A DNA stretch of 64,000 nucleotides from Thermaurantimonas sp046299575 (GTDB lineage Bacteria > Bacteroidota > Bacteroidia > Flavobacteriales > Schleiferiaceae), in the NCBI RefSeq assembly GCF_046299575.1, contig NZ_JBKBHX010000005.1, forward strand, positions 1 through 64,000. The letters are read 5' to 3'. Positions 9,561 to 18,622 of the stretch are shown here, in pieces (the first letter of the stretch is position 1; each line of letters starts with the position of its first letter). The notes below the pieces were generated by a model that worked only from the letters and a program-made list of their open reading frames with translations, searched no databases and was not told where the DNA came from. The position numbers were made by a program, and so were the translations under genes.

Positions 9561-9568
9561 TATTTTTG
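9561..9568 (+). promoter_or_regulatory. -7 box upstream of the fused E1 gene
   Basis: TATTTTTG matches TAnnTTTG exactly and lies 33 bases before the ATG at 9602. It argues against the longer ORF start at 9515, which would place the promoter inside the gene. Confidence 0.5.
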
Positions 9569-9601
9569 CCGAAATTCCGTTACACAAAATACTGCTATCC
9601 T

Positions 9602-12004
9602 ATGAATGAAATAACTGGCGAAGCCCTTCAGACCGAATTTGAATTGAACAAATCAGAAGTGCTGAATGATTACGCTCTGGCCATAGAATCGCGTGAAGCA
9701 AGCCTTATTGGCCGGCGAGAGGTACTGACAGGAAAAGCTAAATTCGGCATCTTCGGCGATGGAAAGGAAGTAGCCCAAATTGCCTGGGCAAAAGCTTTTA
9801 AGCCGGGAGATTTTCGTTCGGGGTATTACCGCGATCAGACATTTATGATGGCCATAGGGGCACTGACTACGCAGGAATTCTTCGCCAGTCTTTATGCTGA
9901 TACTGATCTGAACAACGAGCCTGCCTCTGGCGGTCGTCAGATGAACGGACATTTCGCAACCCGAAGTCTGGACGAAAACGGCCAATGGAAGGAGCTCTCA
10001 AAAATGAAAAATTCGTCGGCCGACGTTTCTCCCACGGCATCGCAAATGCCCCGCCTTGTAGGTCTGGCTCAAGCGAGCAAGGTTTATCGTCATATGGGCG
10101 AATGGTCTGAAAAAACCAAGTTTTCGAACAATGGAAACGAAATAGCCTGGGGCACGATTGGAAATGCCTCTACCAGCGAAGGACTCTTTTTCGAGGCCAT
10201 TAATGCAGCCGGAGTTCTGCAGATACCCATGGTCGTGAGCGTGTGGGACGACGACTACGGCATCTCTGTGCACAGCGAGTACCAAACTACCAAAGAAAGC
10301 ATAAGTGAAATTCTGTCGGGCTTCCAACGCGGTGAGAAGCCGGGTTATGAAATCTTTGTCGTAAAAGGCTGGGACTACCCTGCCCTAATCGAAACCTACA
10401 AAAAGGCTGAACACATAGCCCGTAATGAACACGTGCCTGTGCTAATTCACGTGGTGGAAATGACCCAGCCGCAAGGGCATTCTACCTCAGGCTCTCACGA
10501 GCGTTACAAGAGCAAAGAACGCCTGGAATGGGAACGTGAATATGACTGCATCCGCCAAATGCGCCTCTGGATAGAGCGCAATGGCATAGCCACACCCGAT
10601 GAGCTCGACGAAATCGAAAAAAACGCCAAAAAAGCCGCCCGCGATGCAAAAAACCGTGCCTGGCAAAACTATCTGACACCCATATTAAATGAGCGCGCTC
10701 ATGCTATCGGACTACTGCAACACCTTGCGGCTGCATCAGCTGCAGGGGCTGAAATAACTTCGATAATCGAACAGCTCGGCAAACTCACCGAGCCCTTGCG
10801 TCGCGATATCCTCTCAACCGTACGCAAGGCTTTGCGCCTTACAATCCGCGAAAATTCTGCCGCTCGCCAAACACTCGAGGGCTGGTTAAAAACCTATACC
10901 GAAACTTATCAACGTCGCTATAGCAGCCACCTCTACAGCGAAAGCCCTCTCTCAGCTTTACATATAAAGGAAGTAAAGCCAGTGTATTCTGACCAATCGC
11001 CCGAGGTAGATGCACGCGTGGTATTGCGCGAAAACTTTGACCAACTGCTGGCCAATCGTCCGGAAGTGCTCATCTTCGGTGAAGACAGCGGCAAAATAGG
11101 CGACGTAAACCAGGGCCTCGAAGGCCTGCAGGCCAAGCACGGCGAAATGCGCGTAGCTGATACTGGCATCCGGGAAGCCACTATCTTAGGTCAGGGAATT
11201 GGTCTGGCCATGCGCGGCCTGCGACCCATTGCTGAGATTCAATACCTCGACTATCTGCTTTATGCCCTGCAAATCATGAGCGACGATCTTGCTACCGTGC
11301 AGTACCGAACTGTGGGCGGGCAGAAAGCACCGGTCATCGTGCGCACCCGAGGCCACCGACTCGAAGGTATTTGGCACTCAGGCTCGCCAATGGGAGCCAT
11401 CGTCCATTCGATGCGAGGCATTTACATATTAGTTCCGCGGAACATGACCAAAGCAGCCGGCTTCTACAACACCATGCTCGACAGCGATGACACCGCCCTC
11501 ATTATTGAGTGCCTGAACGGCTATCGCCTCAAAGAGCGCATCCCCGACAACCTCGCCGAAATACGCACCCCAATCGGTGTGGTGGAAACAATACGCGAAG
11601 GAAAGGACGTAACAGTGGTAACCTACGGCTCAAATTGCCGTATAGCTATGGAAGCAGCCCACGAACTGGCACGAATCGGCATTGAAATAGAAGTGATTGA
11701 TGTGCAGTCCCTGATACCCTTCGACCGCAATCACGACATTGTTAAAAGCCTTCAGAAAACCAACCGAATCATCTTCTTTGACGAAGATGTGCCCGGAGGG
11801 GCCTCAGCTTACATGATGCAGCAGGTGCTCGAAGTACAGGGAGGTTATCGCTGGCTCGACTCCGCTCCTCGCACTCTTACCTCTAAGGAACATCGACCTG
11901 CATACGGGTCCGACGGCGACTACTTCAGTAAGCCATCGGCCGACGACCTGTGCGACCTAGTGATTGAAATAATCAAAGAAGCAGAACCTTTTCGGTTTGC
12001 ATAG
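9602..12004 (+). CDS. Branched-chain 2-oxo acid dehydrogenase E1, fused alpha-beta
   Basis: 800 residues combining both E1 subunits in one chain, an arrangement common in Bacteroidota. The alpha half has FKPGDFRSGYYRDQTFMM near residue 75 and the thiamine diphosphate and Mg region GTIGNASTSEGLFFEAIN followed by VSVWDDDYGISVHS near 215. The beta half begins near residue 480 with EVLIFGEDSGKIGDVNQGL and continues with RVADTGIREATILGQGIGLA, EIQYLDYLL, RTRGHRLEGIWHSGSPMG and a transketolase C-terminal domain with FDEDVPGGASAYM. It decarboxylates 2-oxo acids and loads the acyl group on the lipoyl E2. E2 and E3 are not in the window, so branched-chain versus other substrate preference is inferred from family resemblance. 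Confidence 0.88.
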   Translation: MNEITGEALQTEFELNKSEVLNDYALAIESREASLIGRREVLTGKAKFGIFGDGKEVAQIAWAKAFKPGDFRSGYYRDQTFMMAIGALTTQEFFASLYADTDLNNEPASGGRQMNGHFATRSLDENGQWKELSKMKNSSADVSPTASQMPRLVGLAQASKVYRHMGEWSEKTKFSNNGNEIAWGTIGNASTSEGLFFEAINAAGVLQIPMVVSVWDDDYGISVHSEYQTTKESISEILSGFQRGEKPGYEIFVVKGWDYPALIETYKKAEHIARNEHVPVLIHVVEMTQPQGHSTSGSHERYKSKERLEWEREYDCIRQMRLWIERNGIATPDELDEIEKNAKKAARDAKNRAWQNYLTPILNERAHAIGLLQHLAAASAAGAEITSIIEQLGKLTEPLRRDILSTVRKALRLTIRENSAARQTLEGWLKTYTETYQRRYSSHLYSESPLSALHIKEVKPVYSDQSPEVDARVVLRENFDQLLANRPEVLIFGEDSGKIGDVNQGLEGLQAKHGEMRVADTGIREATILGQGIGLAMRGLRPIAEIQYLDYLLYALQIMSDDLATVQYRTVGGQKAPVIVRTRGHRLEGIWHSGSPMGAIVHSMRGIYILVPRNMTKAAGFYNTMLDSDDTALIIECLNGYRLKERIPDNLAEIRTPIGVVETIREGKDVTVVTYGSNCRIAMEAAHELARIGIEIEVIDVQSLIPFDRNHDIVKSLQKTNRIIFFDEDVPGGASAYMMQQVLEVQGGYRWLDSAPRTLTSKEHRPAYGSDGDYFSKPSADDLCDLVIEIIKEAEPFRFA

Positions 12005-12068
12005 CACACGGTAACTTCACGATATGATTGTTGACCCTTGGAAGTCCGTTTCTCTTTTAAATAATCCT

Positions 12069-13343
12069 ATGGTGTTTAATATTAAGCGATTACTGCTGTC
12101 GGTCATAGGGCTGCTGATGCTAAGCCATAATGTTACAGCTCAAGAAATTTTGTACGAAAACAAAATTTACACCCCAAACGTCAAAACGGTTTTGCTCCAC
12201 CCCGTAGGCAATGAAACAGGCTTCCCTGCCATTAGGCTACAATCAAGCGATCGACTTATCTTGCGCTTCGACGATATGGACGAAGGAGTAAAAAACTATC
12301 AATACACCTTTGTGCACTGCAATGCCGACTGGACCCCTTCAAGGCTTTCAAAAAACGAGTACCTCAATGGCATAACAGACAATTTCATTCAGAACTACGA
12401 ATTTTCCTTTAATACCTTTTACCCTTACACCCATTTTCACCTGACCTTTCCTAACCAAAACGTTCAATTCAAAATATCAGGCAACTACCTTCTAATCGTA
12501 TACGAAAACAGCATAAATAAGCCTGTCCTCACGCGTAGATTTATTGTATATGAAGAGGTTGCAAATGTTGGCATGGAAGTTCGCCGTCCAACCGACGTAC
12601 GCTTTAACAACACGCATCAGGAGGTAGACATTTACCTCAATCACGCCGGATATGTAATTCCTGATCCCTATGTAGATTTAAAGCTCACCATCCTTCAAAA
12701 CCAACGCTGGGACAACGCCCTTACCACCCTAAAACCCCTTTTCGTACAGCAGGGACGCATCATCTACAACTACGACAACGGCGAAAATCTCTTTCAGGGC
12801 GGCAATGAATTTCGCGTGTTTGACATGAAAAACCTTCAGGTACTCGGCATAGGAATGATGAAAACTGAACTCGATCAAAACAACTGGAACGTTTACCTTT
12901 TTCGCGAATCTCCACGTCGAACCGATCGCTACGTCTTTTGGCAAGACATCAATGGTCAATATGTAATACGTCGTCAAAACTCAAGCAACCCACACACCGA
13001 AAGCGACTACGCATGGGTTGATTTTCAATTATTGGTCCCCAGTCCCTTTGCCGAAGGCGATATCTTCGTTTGGGGGCAGCTCTCTGACTGGCAACTACTG
13101 CCCGAATTTCGTATGAACTATGATTACGAAAAGCGCGCCTACACTGCCCAAATCCTCTTAAAACAAGGCTATTACAACTACCTGTATGCCTTGCAAACCG
13201 ACAACGGCCAGGCTGACCTCATGCCCGTCGAAGGCAGCTACTGGGAAGCCGAAAACGAATATACAGCCATCTTTTATCACCGCGAAATTGGCATTCGCTA
13301 CGACCGCGTTATCGGATTTGCCCGACTCTCCTCACGACGTTAA
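12069..13343 (+). CDS. T9SS Plug-family protein (DUF5103)
   Basis: 424 residues with an N-terminal signal peptide (NIKRLLLSVIGLLMLSHNVTAQ). The mature part, from EILYENKIYTPNVKTVLLHP through FDDMDEGVKNYQYTFVHCNADW, LTRRFIVYEE and the C-terminal DIFVWGQLSDW and YYNYLYAL, matches the DUF5103 family. In Flavobacterium johnsoniae the Plug protein of this family binds the SprA translocon of the type IX secretion system and closes its periplasmic side. An upstream in-frame ATG at 12024 is less likely because it places 15 residues before the signal peptide. It fits with the T9SS cargo encoded at 30849-35696. Confidence 0.85.
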   Translation: MVFNIKRLLLSVIGLLMLSHNVTAQEILYENKIYTPNVKTVLLHPVGNETGFPAIRLQSSDRLILRFDDMDEGVKNYQYTFVHCNADWTPSRLSKNEYLNGITDNFIQNYEFSFNTFYPYTHFHLTFPNQNVQFKISGNYLLIVYENSINKPVLTRRFIVYEEVANVGMEVRRPTDVRFNNTHQEVDIYLNHAGYVIPDPYVDLKLTILQNQRWDNALTTLKPLFVQQGRIIYNYDNGENLFQGGNEFRVFDMKNLQVLGIGMMKTELDQNNWNVYLFRESPRRTDRYVFWQDINGQYVIRRQNSSNPHTESDYAWVDFQLLVPSPFAEGDIFVWGQLSDWQLLPEFRMNYDYEKRAYTAQILLKQGYYNYLYALQTDNGQADLMPVEGSYWEAENEYTAIFYHREIGIRYDRVIGFARLSSRR

Positions 13344-13358
13344 TTCCAACACAGTACT

Positions 13359-13985
13359 ATGGCAAAACTGCTGCGCATACACCCCGACAATCCACAACCA
13401 AGACTCATCGCCGAGGTCGTCCAGGCCCTACAAGAGGGAGCCGTCATCATCTATCCCACCGACACCGTTTACTCCTTTGGTTGCGACCTGCGCAAGCAAA
13501 AAGCCATCGAATACATTGCCCGCCTCAAAGGCCTAAAGCCCGAAAAAGCTGACTTTTCCATCATCTTCGACGACCTCAGCCGCCTTTCCGAATTCACCCG
13601 TTCAGTCGACAATCCCACCTACAAACTGCTGCGAAGAGCGCTACCCGGCCCCTACACCTTTATCCTTGAGGCCTCTAATGCTATTCCTCGCTATTTTAAG
13701 CACAACAAAAAAACCGTAGGTATCAGAATACCCGACCACACCATACCACGCACCATCGTCCGCGAGCTCGGATTTCCCATCATCGCCAGCAGCGTTCACG
13801 ACGACGAAGACGACATACAGGAATACTTCACCGACCCTGAACTCATTTATGAACGCTACAAAAACGACGTAGATTACGTAATCGATGGCGGCATTGGTCA
13901 GCTATTTGCCTCTACCGTTATTGACCTTACTGGAGGCCAGCCAGAGGTAATACGTGAGGGCATTGGCACCCTCGACATCCTTTGA
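13359..13985 (+). CDS. YciO-type Sua5/YrdC-family protein (threonylcarbamoyl-AMP synthase family)
   Basis: 208 residues, close to E. coli YciO in length and in its opening (HPDNPQPRLI). The YrdC fold is seen as GAVIIYPTDTVYSFGCDL near residue 28, LPGPYTFILEA near 92, KKTVGIRIPDH near 118, FPIIASSVH near 137 and a C-terminal STVIDLTGGQPEVIREGIG. Family members make threonylcarbamoyl-adenylate for the t6A modification of tRNAs reading ANN codons, but YciO homologues have an uncertain cellular role. The KxR and S/TxN signatures of TsaC are partly altered. It starts 15 bases after the Plug gene. Confidence 0.8.
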   Translation: MAKLLRIHPDNPQPRLIAEVVQALQEGAVIIYPTDTVYSFGCDLRKQKAIEYIARLKGLKPEKADFSIIFDDLSRLSEFTRSVDNPTYKLLRRALPGPYTFILEASNAIPRYFKHNKKTVGIRIPDHTIPRTIVRELGFPIIASSVHDDEDDIQEYFTDPELIYERYKNDVDYVIDGGIGQLFASTVIDLTGGQPEVIREGIGTLDIL

Positions 13986-14026
13986 CTATTTACACTTCCC
14001 ATAATAAAGGTTAATTTTTTTCTTCA

Positions 14027-14176
14027 TTTGGGCGTGCCCCCCGACAAGGCGCTTTAAGCGCCTTCGTCGGGGGTCGGTCCCCTCTGGGGTACGCTTCGCT
14101 TCCGTGCTACGGCTCTGCAGAGCCTCGCCTTCGCACCGCGCTGGCGCGCGCCCGACGGGCACCTCACGCAGAAGTA
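14027..14176 (+). repeat. GC-rich dispersed intergenic element, class B copy 2
   Basis: After a T-rich tract, TTTGGGCGTGCCCC leads into a hairpin (AAGGCGC.TTTAA.GCGCCTT), then GGTCGGTCCCCTCTGGGG, GTACGCTTCGCTTCCGTGC and CACCGCGCTGGCGCGCGC, ending in CACCTCACGCAGAAG. It is the plus-strand counterpart of the 8090-8242 copy. It follows the yciO-like gene in the same orientation. Bases 14177-14402 have no recognisable content. Confidence 0.82.
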
Positions 14177-14402
14177 ACCCTACGGGCTGACTAAAAATTT
14201 ACACAATCAACGCGCGTCAAGACCTCATTCAGAAACCCTAACGTTCCTTTTTGCCTTAAATATTCAAACTTAGCTCCTCAGAATCGTCCGATAATTCCAC
14301 ACTCAAGACAAATAAAATCCTTTGCAGCAAACACTTCCATCTTTAGGTGACAAAAAGAGATAAAAGTTTCAGACAACTATTGGCACTAAGCGTTTGATCA
14401 CA

Positions 14403-14410
14403 TACATTTG
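14403..14410 (+). promoter_or_regulatory. -7 box of the tRNA-Ser promoter
   Basis: TACATTTG, an exact TAnnTTTG match, 34 bases before the tRNA 5' end. Confidence 0.45.
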
Positions 14411-14444
14411 CACCTCGTTTTTACAACCGTTCTTTCTTATATCA

Positions 14445-14531
14445 GGTGAGGTGGGTGAGAGGCTTAAACCAACAGTTTGCTAAACTGTCGTACCCGAAAG
14501 GGTACCGGGGGTTCGAATCCCCCCCTCACCG
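14445..14531 (+). tRNA. tRNA-Ser (anticodon GCU)
   Basis: 87 bases. The acceptor stem GGTGAGG (14445-14451) pairs with CCTCACC (14524-14530), discriminator G. The anticodon stem-loop is ACAGT-TTGCTAA-ACTGT, giving anticodon GCU, which reads AGC and AGU. A long class II variable arm (TACCCGAAAGGGTA) and the T loop GTTCGAATC are present. The 3' CCA is not encoded (G is followed by CTTTC), so maturation needs the nucleotidyltransferase encoded immediately downstream on the other strand. Confidence 0.97.
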
Positions 14532-14562
14532 CTTTCAGATCATGCAATTGACCTTTTGAAAT

Positions 14563-15972
14563 TTATTTACTCTTTATTTCTGAAAATTTCTTCCTCAGAA
14601 ATTCCTCTGCAGCTGCCTTATCATTTGGAATTACTCCGTCCAGTATAGCATCTTTTAAACTTTCCTTTAAAATCCCCACAGTCTTCGAAGGCTTTAAATC
14701 AAACATCTGCATAATATCATCACCCGACAGAGGTGGCTGCCAGTTGCGAAGCCGGTCTTTCTCTTCGATTTCCTGAAACTTCTGACGCAGCTGCGTATAG
14801 TTATCTAGAAATTTTTGTTTTTTTAAAGGATTCTTCGTGGTAATATCCGACTCACATAAGATCATCAAGTCTTCGATGTCCTCCCCTGCCTCAAAGAGCA
14901 ATCGCCTTATAGCCGAGTCAGTCGTATGTTCCAAGGTAAGTGCGGCAGGTCTTGAGCTCAGAGCCACAAGCTTTTGAACATACGTAAGCGGTTGTCCGAG
15001 CGGCCACTTCATTCGCTCAAAGATTTTTTTAACCATGCGGCTGCCAACCAATTCATGTCCATGGAAGGTCCACCCTTGCTCGGGATCAAGCTTTTTGGTT
15101 ACAGGTTTACCGATGTCGTGCAGCAGAGCCGCATACCTTAGCCACAGATTCGCCGATCGCTTCGCCACATTGTCCACCACCTCCAGCGTATGGTAGAAGT
15201 TTTCTTTATGGTTATGTCCATCTACCTCATCCACTCCGTGTAGAGCATGTACCTCCGGTAGAATCAGTTTCATCAATCCACTCTCAAACATTAGGCCCAG
15301 CCCTACCGATGGTCTGGGTGCAAGCATGATTTTGTGTAGCTCATCGCTTATGCGCTCGCGCGACACAATTTTTATTCGGTGAGCCTGTGTATGTATGCCT
15401 TCAAATGTCCTGGGATCTATCTTAAACTGTAATTGAGCCGCAAAGCGCACTGCCCGCATCATGCGCAGCGGATCGTCAGAAAATGTGATTTCAGGATCAA
15501 GTGGAGTTTTAATGATGCCCAGACTTAAATGCGCAATCCCGCCAAAAGGATCTATCAGACACCCCCTGTTTTTTCCATTAAGAGCAATAGCCAGCGCATT
15601 GATGGTAAAATCACGGCGATTTTGATCATCTTGCAATGTGCCTTCTTCTACAATTGGCTTACGCGAATCGCGACTGTAGGATTCTTTTCTGGCGCCCACG
15701 AATTCAACCTGAAGATTTCTGAAGGGTACCATCGCGGTTCCAAAATTTCTGAAAACAACAAGTTCATCCGATTTACCTACTACCGCAGCGAATTGCTCCG
15801 CCAATGCAATGCCGCTCCCCACGCATACAATGTCAATGTCCGAAGGCAATGGCCTCTTTAATAAAAAATCTCTCACATATCCACCTACTACATAAGCCGG
15901 CACATTGAGCTCATCAGCACATCTGGCCACTATGTCAAATACTTCACTATCTATGGCATCCTGTAAATCCAT
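14563..15972 (-). CDS. cca: CCA tRNA nucleotidyltransferase with HD domain
   Basis: 469 residues. The N-terminal polymerase-beta-type head has VVGGYVRDFLL near residue 28 and the metal-binding DIDIVC near 45, then RRDFTINALAIAL near 118 and the RNA-binding neck region with DPLRMMRAVRFAAQL. A C-terminal HD phosphohydrolase domain follows (GHNHKENFYHTLEVV, ALLHDIGKP, FHGHELVG). It adds or repairs the CCA 3' end of tRNAs, with 2',3'-cyclic phosphate hydrolysis likely from the HD part. The adjacent tRNA-Ser lacks an encoded CCA. CCA-adding versus the A-adding poly(A) polymerase subgroup is separated here mainly by overall resemblance. Confidence 0.92.
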   Translation of the reverse strand: MDLQDAIDSEVFDIVARCADELNVPAYVVGGYVRDFLLKRPLPSDIDIVCVGSGIALAEQFAAVVGKSDELVVFRNFGTAMVPFRNLQVEFVGARKESYSRDSRKPIVEEGTLQDDQNRRDFTINALAIALNGKNRGCLIDPFGGIAHLSLGIIKTPLDPEITFSDDPLRMMRAVRFAAQLQFKIDPRTFEGIHTQAHRIKIVSRERISDELHKIMLAPRPSVGLGLMFESGLMKLILPEVHALHGVDEVDGHNHKENFYHTLEVVDNVAKRSANLWLRYAALLHDIGKPVTKKLDPEQGWTFHGHELVGSRMVKKIFERMKWPLGQPLTYVQKLVALSSRPAALTLEHTTDSAIRRLLFEAGEDIEDLMILCESDITTKNPLKKQKFLDNYTQLRQKFQEIEEKDRLRNWQPPLSGDDIMQMFDLKPSKTVGILKESLKDAILDGVIPNDKAAAEEFLRKKFSEIKSK

Positions 15973-16104
15973 CCATAAAATTTATCACGACAAAAATACT
16001 TCCACCTTCAATCACTATGCCCTTAAAGGCACAGATCGATATCATACAAATGCAGTATTCATTATCATGACTTATCATTTCATTTTTGAAAATAACTTTT
16101 GATT

Positions 16105-16776
16105 GTGAAACTTCCATTATATCTGTTAAGCCTCAATTTACTGACGCATTTAAGTTTATCCCAATCACCAGCTTTGCCCAAATTTCAAGAAGGAAGCCGT
16201 TCGAAATGCCATATTTATAATCCTTCGGCTGGTGACTCGCTTATATATGAAGTACAAATGACTACCGGCGAAAAGTATCTTTTTAAAGTATTTCTGAAAC
16301 ATTACGATCCTTTCAGCGAAGACTCTGACGACTATTGCGCTATAATGGATTGGATATCCACTTCAGCCAGAGGGGGTAATGGTACCATTTACACCACTTG
16401 TGAAGGACTAAGCGAAGCTGTGAAATTTATAAACTTCTTTTTTCCTGGTATAACAATGCTCAAATCAAATATGTCAGCTATATTCCTATCAAGAAAAGCA
16501 TATAATGAAAGACAGGAACAAACAGTTTACATTGATAATACTAAGATTTCTTTATTCGAACGGATGGGTATACCCCATATGGATGTAGTGGTAAAAAATA
16601 AAAAGAAAAAATACAGACTGGAAGCATTCCAGCTTACAGATAACCGAAGTATGAACTACGCCGATCCATCCTACAAGTCTGATTATCAGCTATGGGTACA
16701 AGCCAGTACCAGGAGTCCGTTGATAGTGTTTATGCAGCTGCCGGAATTCAAACTTAAATTATTAGAAATAAAATGA
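16105..16776 (+). CDS. Exported protein of unknown function
   Basis: About 223 residues. I do not recognise the family. There is no ATG start: an in-frame stop at 16093-16095 leaves only TTG at 16099 or GTG at 16105; GTG gives a clean signal peptide (KLPLYLLSLNLLTHLSLSQS). The mature part is predicted soluble, with a Lys-rich stretch (VVKNKKKKYRLEAFQL) and no membrane segments. It is the first of three genes (4-base overlap, then 1-base gap), so the three products are probably made together and act in the envelope. The stretch is AT-richer than the flanking cca gene. Confidence 0.7.
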   Translation: MKLPLYLLSLNLLTHLSLSQSPALPKFQEGSRSKCHIYNPSAGDSLIYEVQMTTGEKYLFKVFLKHYDPFSEDSDDYCAIMDWISTSARGGNGTIYTTCEGLSEAVKFINFFFPGITMLKSNMSAIFLSRKAYNERQEQTVYIDNTKISLFERMGIPHMDVVVKNKKKKYRLEAFQLTDNRSMNYADPSYKSDYQLWVQASTRSPLIVFMQLPEFKLKLLEIK

Positions 16777-17372
16777 AAAACATAATTTATCTTTTTATAT
16801 TCTCAACGCTGATTGTTTCCTGTAAAAAAATACCAGAAAGTCAGTTTCAATGTGGCTCAATGGAATTTACTCTACCGACCGGTTGGTCTTTTGATTTTGT
16901 GAATAATGATTTTACAACATTTTCACTGGTTGACAGCAGTTGGAGTTTTTCACCTAAGTCATGGACCGGACATTCTGCTACAGGAGATGAGGCTGGAGCC
17001 AAAATGGTAGTTATAATTAGTAGCCTGAAAACCAATAATGCTGTTAAAGAATTTGTAGAAAATTCTGATATTCCTGAAAAAGAATTATTGTATTTGTTTT
17101 ATAATGAATATATGGAAAAATTTAAAGAATCATTGGAAAATATAGATCCTGAGCCGGTAAAGAAGAAACTACCTTCCGGTGAATGGTATACCTTAAGCAT
17201 GAAACGAAAGGATACATTCGAAGACAAACCATTTAATGAAATGCTGGTGGTTTATTGCAGAATATTCAAAGACAATTTGTATCTATTTTATTTTAATGAC
17301 TTTGAAAAACTGTACGATAAAAATTTCAGCAAATATTTCAATAAAATTTTACAATCTGTAAAATTCGTGTAA
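16773..17372 (+). CDS. Putative lipoprotein of unknown function
   Basis: 199 residues. The N-terminus KNIIYLFIFSTLIVSCKK has a lipoprotein signal with the lipidated Cys near residue 17 and Lys-Lys after it. The mature domain begins FTLPTGWSFDFVNNDFTTFSL and has no motif I can assign. The ATG overlaps the preceding stop by four bases. A membrane-anchored, surface or periplasmic location is inferred from the lipobox alone. Confidence 0.72.
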   Translation: MKNIIYLFIFSTLIVSCKKIPESQFQCGSMEFTLPTGWSFDFVNNDFTTFSLVDSSWSFSPKSWTGHSATGDEAGAKMVVIISSLKTNNAVKEFVENSDIPEKELLYLFYNEYMEKFKESLENIDPEPVKKKLPSGEWYTLSMKRKDTFEDKPFNEMLVVYCRIFKDNLYLFYFNDFEKLYDKNFSKYFNKILQSVKFV

Positions 17373-17373
17373 G

Positions 17374-18102
17374 ATGCGGTTTATTTTAGTACTTATTCTC
17401 TGTTCAGGGTATGTGCAGGCTCAGGTTGGATGTCTGGTGGGCGGATATGTGTTTGGTACTTCCACATCAAGAAGCTTTGGTCGGTATGCCGATATGATAA
17501 ATTCACAACCAGGAGTAACTGATAAACTTAGCAATTTCTGGTTTGCTCACGGATACGAGGTGGGTTTCGAAATACCAAATTTAATTGTTAGTGCAGGTGT
17601 ATTAAACCTTCATTACAGACGCATGATCTCACACACAAGTTATACTTCAAATACCACTGGAAAAGTTGATTTTAATCTCCGACAAAATCAGTACACTGCT
17701 TCTATAATTATAGGTGATGTTTCAGAGAAAGGTGATTTAGCTTTTTTTGTCAATGTTCCGATTGGATACTTATCCTCAACTATCAATCATACGATAGAAA
17801 ATTTACCCAATTTTAGACGTGAATATTCAGGAGGTCAAATCGTAATGGGGTTTGGAGTATCGTCTTATGCCATGATTAAAAGAAGATTGGGATTGTATCT
17901 GAAACTTCTCTGGATCGGACACATGATCCCAATTAAAGACTTAAAACCAGAGCTTTTTGACAAATCATTCTACGACTCTAACAATCCTGATATGGATTCT
18001 TATTACTTAAATTACACGTATAAAGGCGAAAATCAACGAGTGCGTGCTGATTTCAGAGGTATATCGGCAGAGATTGGTTTAATTTTTATCTTATTTCCTT
18101 AA
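17374..18102 (+). CDS. Putative small outer-membrane beta-barrel protein
   Basis: 242 residues with a signal peptide (RFILVLILCSGYVQAQ). The rest alternates Gly/aromatic-rich strands (GCLVGGYVFGTS, LIVSAGVLNLHYRR, LAFFVNVPIGYLS, IVMGFGVSSYAMI, ISAEIGLIFILFP) and ends with a hydrophobic strand, as in eight- to twelve-stranded barrels. No family recognised. It is the last gene of the three-gene exported set, one base after the lipoprotein gene. Confidence 0.65.
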   Translation: MRFILVLILCSGYVQAQVGCLVGGYVFGTSTSRSFGRYADMINSQPGVTDKLSNFWFAHGYEVGFEIPNLIVSAGVLNLHYRRMISHTSYTSNTTGKVDFNLRQNQYTASIIIGDVSEKGDLAFFVNVPIGYLSSTINHTIENLPNFRREYSGGQIVMGFGVSSYAMIKRRLGLYLKLLWIGHMIPIKDLKPELFDKSFYDSNNPDMDSYYLNYTYKGENQRVRADFRGISAEIGLIFILFP

Positions 18103-18128
18103 TCAGATCCGTAAAAGACAAAAGTAAA

Positions 18129-18560
18129 TTACACCACAACTGCACTACATTTATTACAAAGACCATATACAAGGCATACTACCTGCTCGTTGGTAAAACC
18201 CGCTGGCAGCTCAATTGCTGGCAGATCAAACTCAGATAAGCAGATCATCGTGTTACACATTCTGCAACTGAAATGCGGATGTTGTTTGTGACTCAGACCG
18301 TATTTTGTTTTGAGCATGTATTTTACTGTTCCGTTTACATCGCGAAGTTTTTCGATTAATCCGGCATCTTCAAGATCAATCAATGCCCTGTACAAAGTGA
18401 CTCTATGCCCCAGAAAGTCGTCAGATTGCGAAAGATCAGAATAGGAAATTCCACTTTCACTGTCCATAATTTTCTGAAGCAACACCCTGCGCCACTTTGT
18501 CACTTTCAGATTAGCCTGGCGGAGAAATTCCTCAGCTGATTTTTTTTCTAAATGCATCAT
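18129..18560 (-). CDS. Fur-family metal-responsive repressor (Zur-like)
   Basis: 143 residues. The winged helix is at residues 10-80 (KVTKWRRVLLQKIMDS, HRVTLYRALIDLEDAGLI), then the metal-binding part HKQHPHFSCRMCNTMICL with a CxxC pair, and a second CxxC at CNKC near the C-terminus. The double CxxC structural zinc site fits Fur/Zur/PerR proteins. Zinc rather than iron is suggested by the divergent His-rich lipoprotein and by a 15-base operator between them, but the metal is an inference. Confidence 0.85.
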   Translation of the reverse strand: MMHLEKKSAEEFLRQANLKVTKWRRVLLQKIMDSESGISYSDLSQSDDFLGHRVTLYRALIDLEDAGLIEKLRDVNGTVKYMLKTKYGLSHKQHPHFSCRMCNTMICLSEFDLPAIELPAGFTNEQVVCLVYGLCNKCSAVVV

Positions 18561-18582
18561 TGTTACATTTAAATTATAAACT

Positions 18583-18602
18583 ATATTTGCAACTGTGTTG
18601 CA
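18583..18602 (+). promoter_or_regulatory. Operator overlapping the -7 box of the His-rich lipoprotein gene
   Basis: TATATTTG (18583-18590) is an exact TAnnTTTG box. The inverted repeat TGCAAC-TGT-GTTGCA (18588-18602) overlaps its last three bases and covers the expected start of transcription. A repressor bound there would block initiation. It sits about 28 bases from the Fur-family start, so autoregulation is also possible. Confidence 0.62.
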
Positions 18603-18622
18603 TTAAACTCTAAAACAAAAGT

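Noticed and set aside
9522..9601. Longer starts for aroA (TTG 9555) and for the E1 gene (9515)
   Set aside because: They overlap each other and the E1 promoter; the ATGs at 9522 and 9602 give family N-termini.
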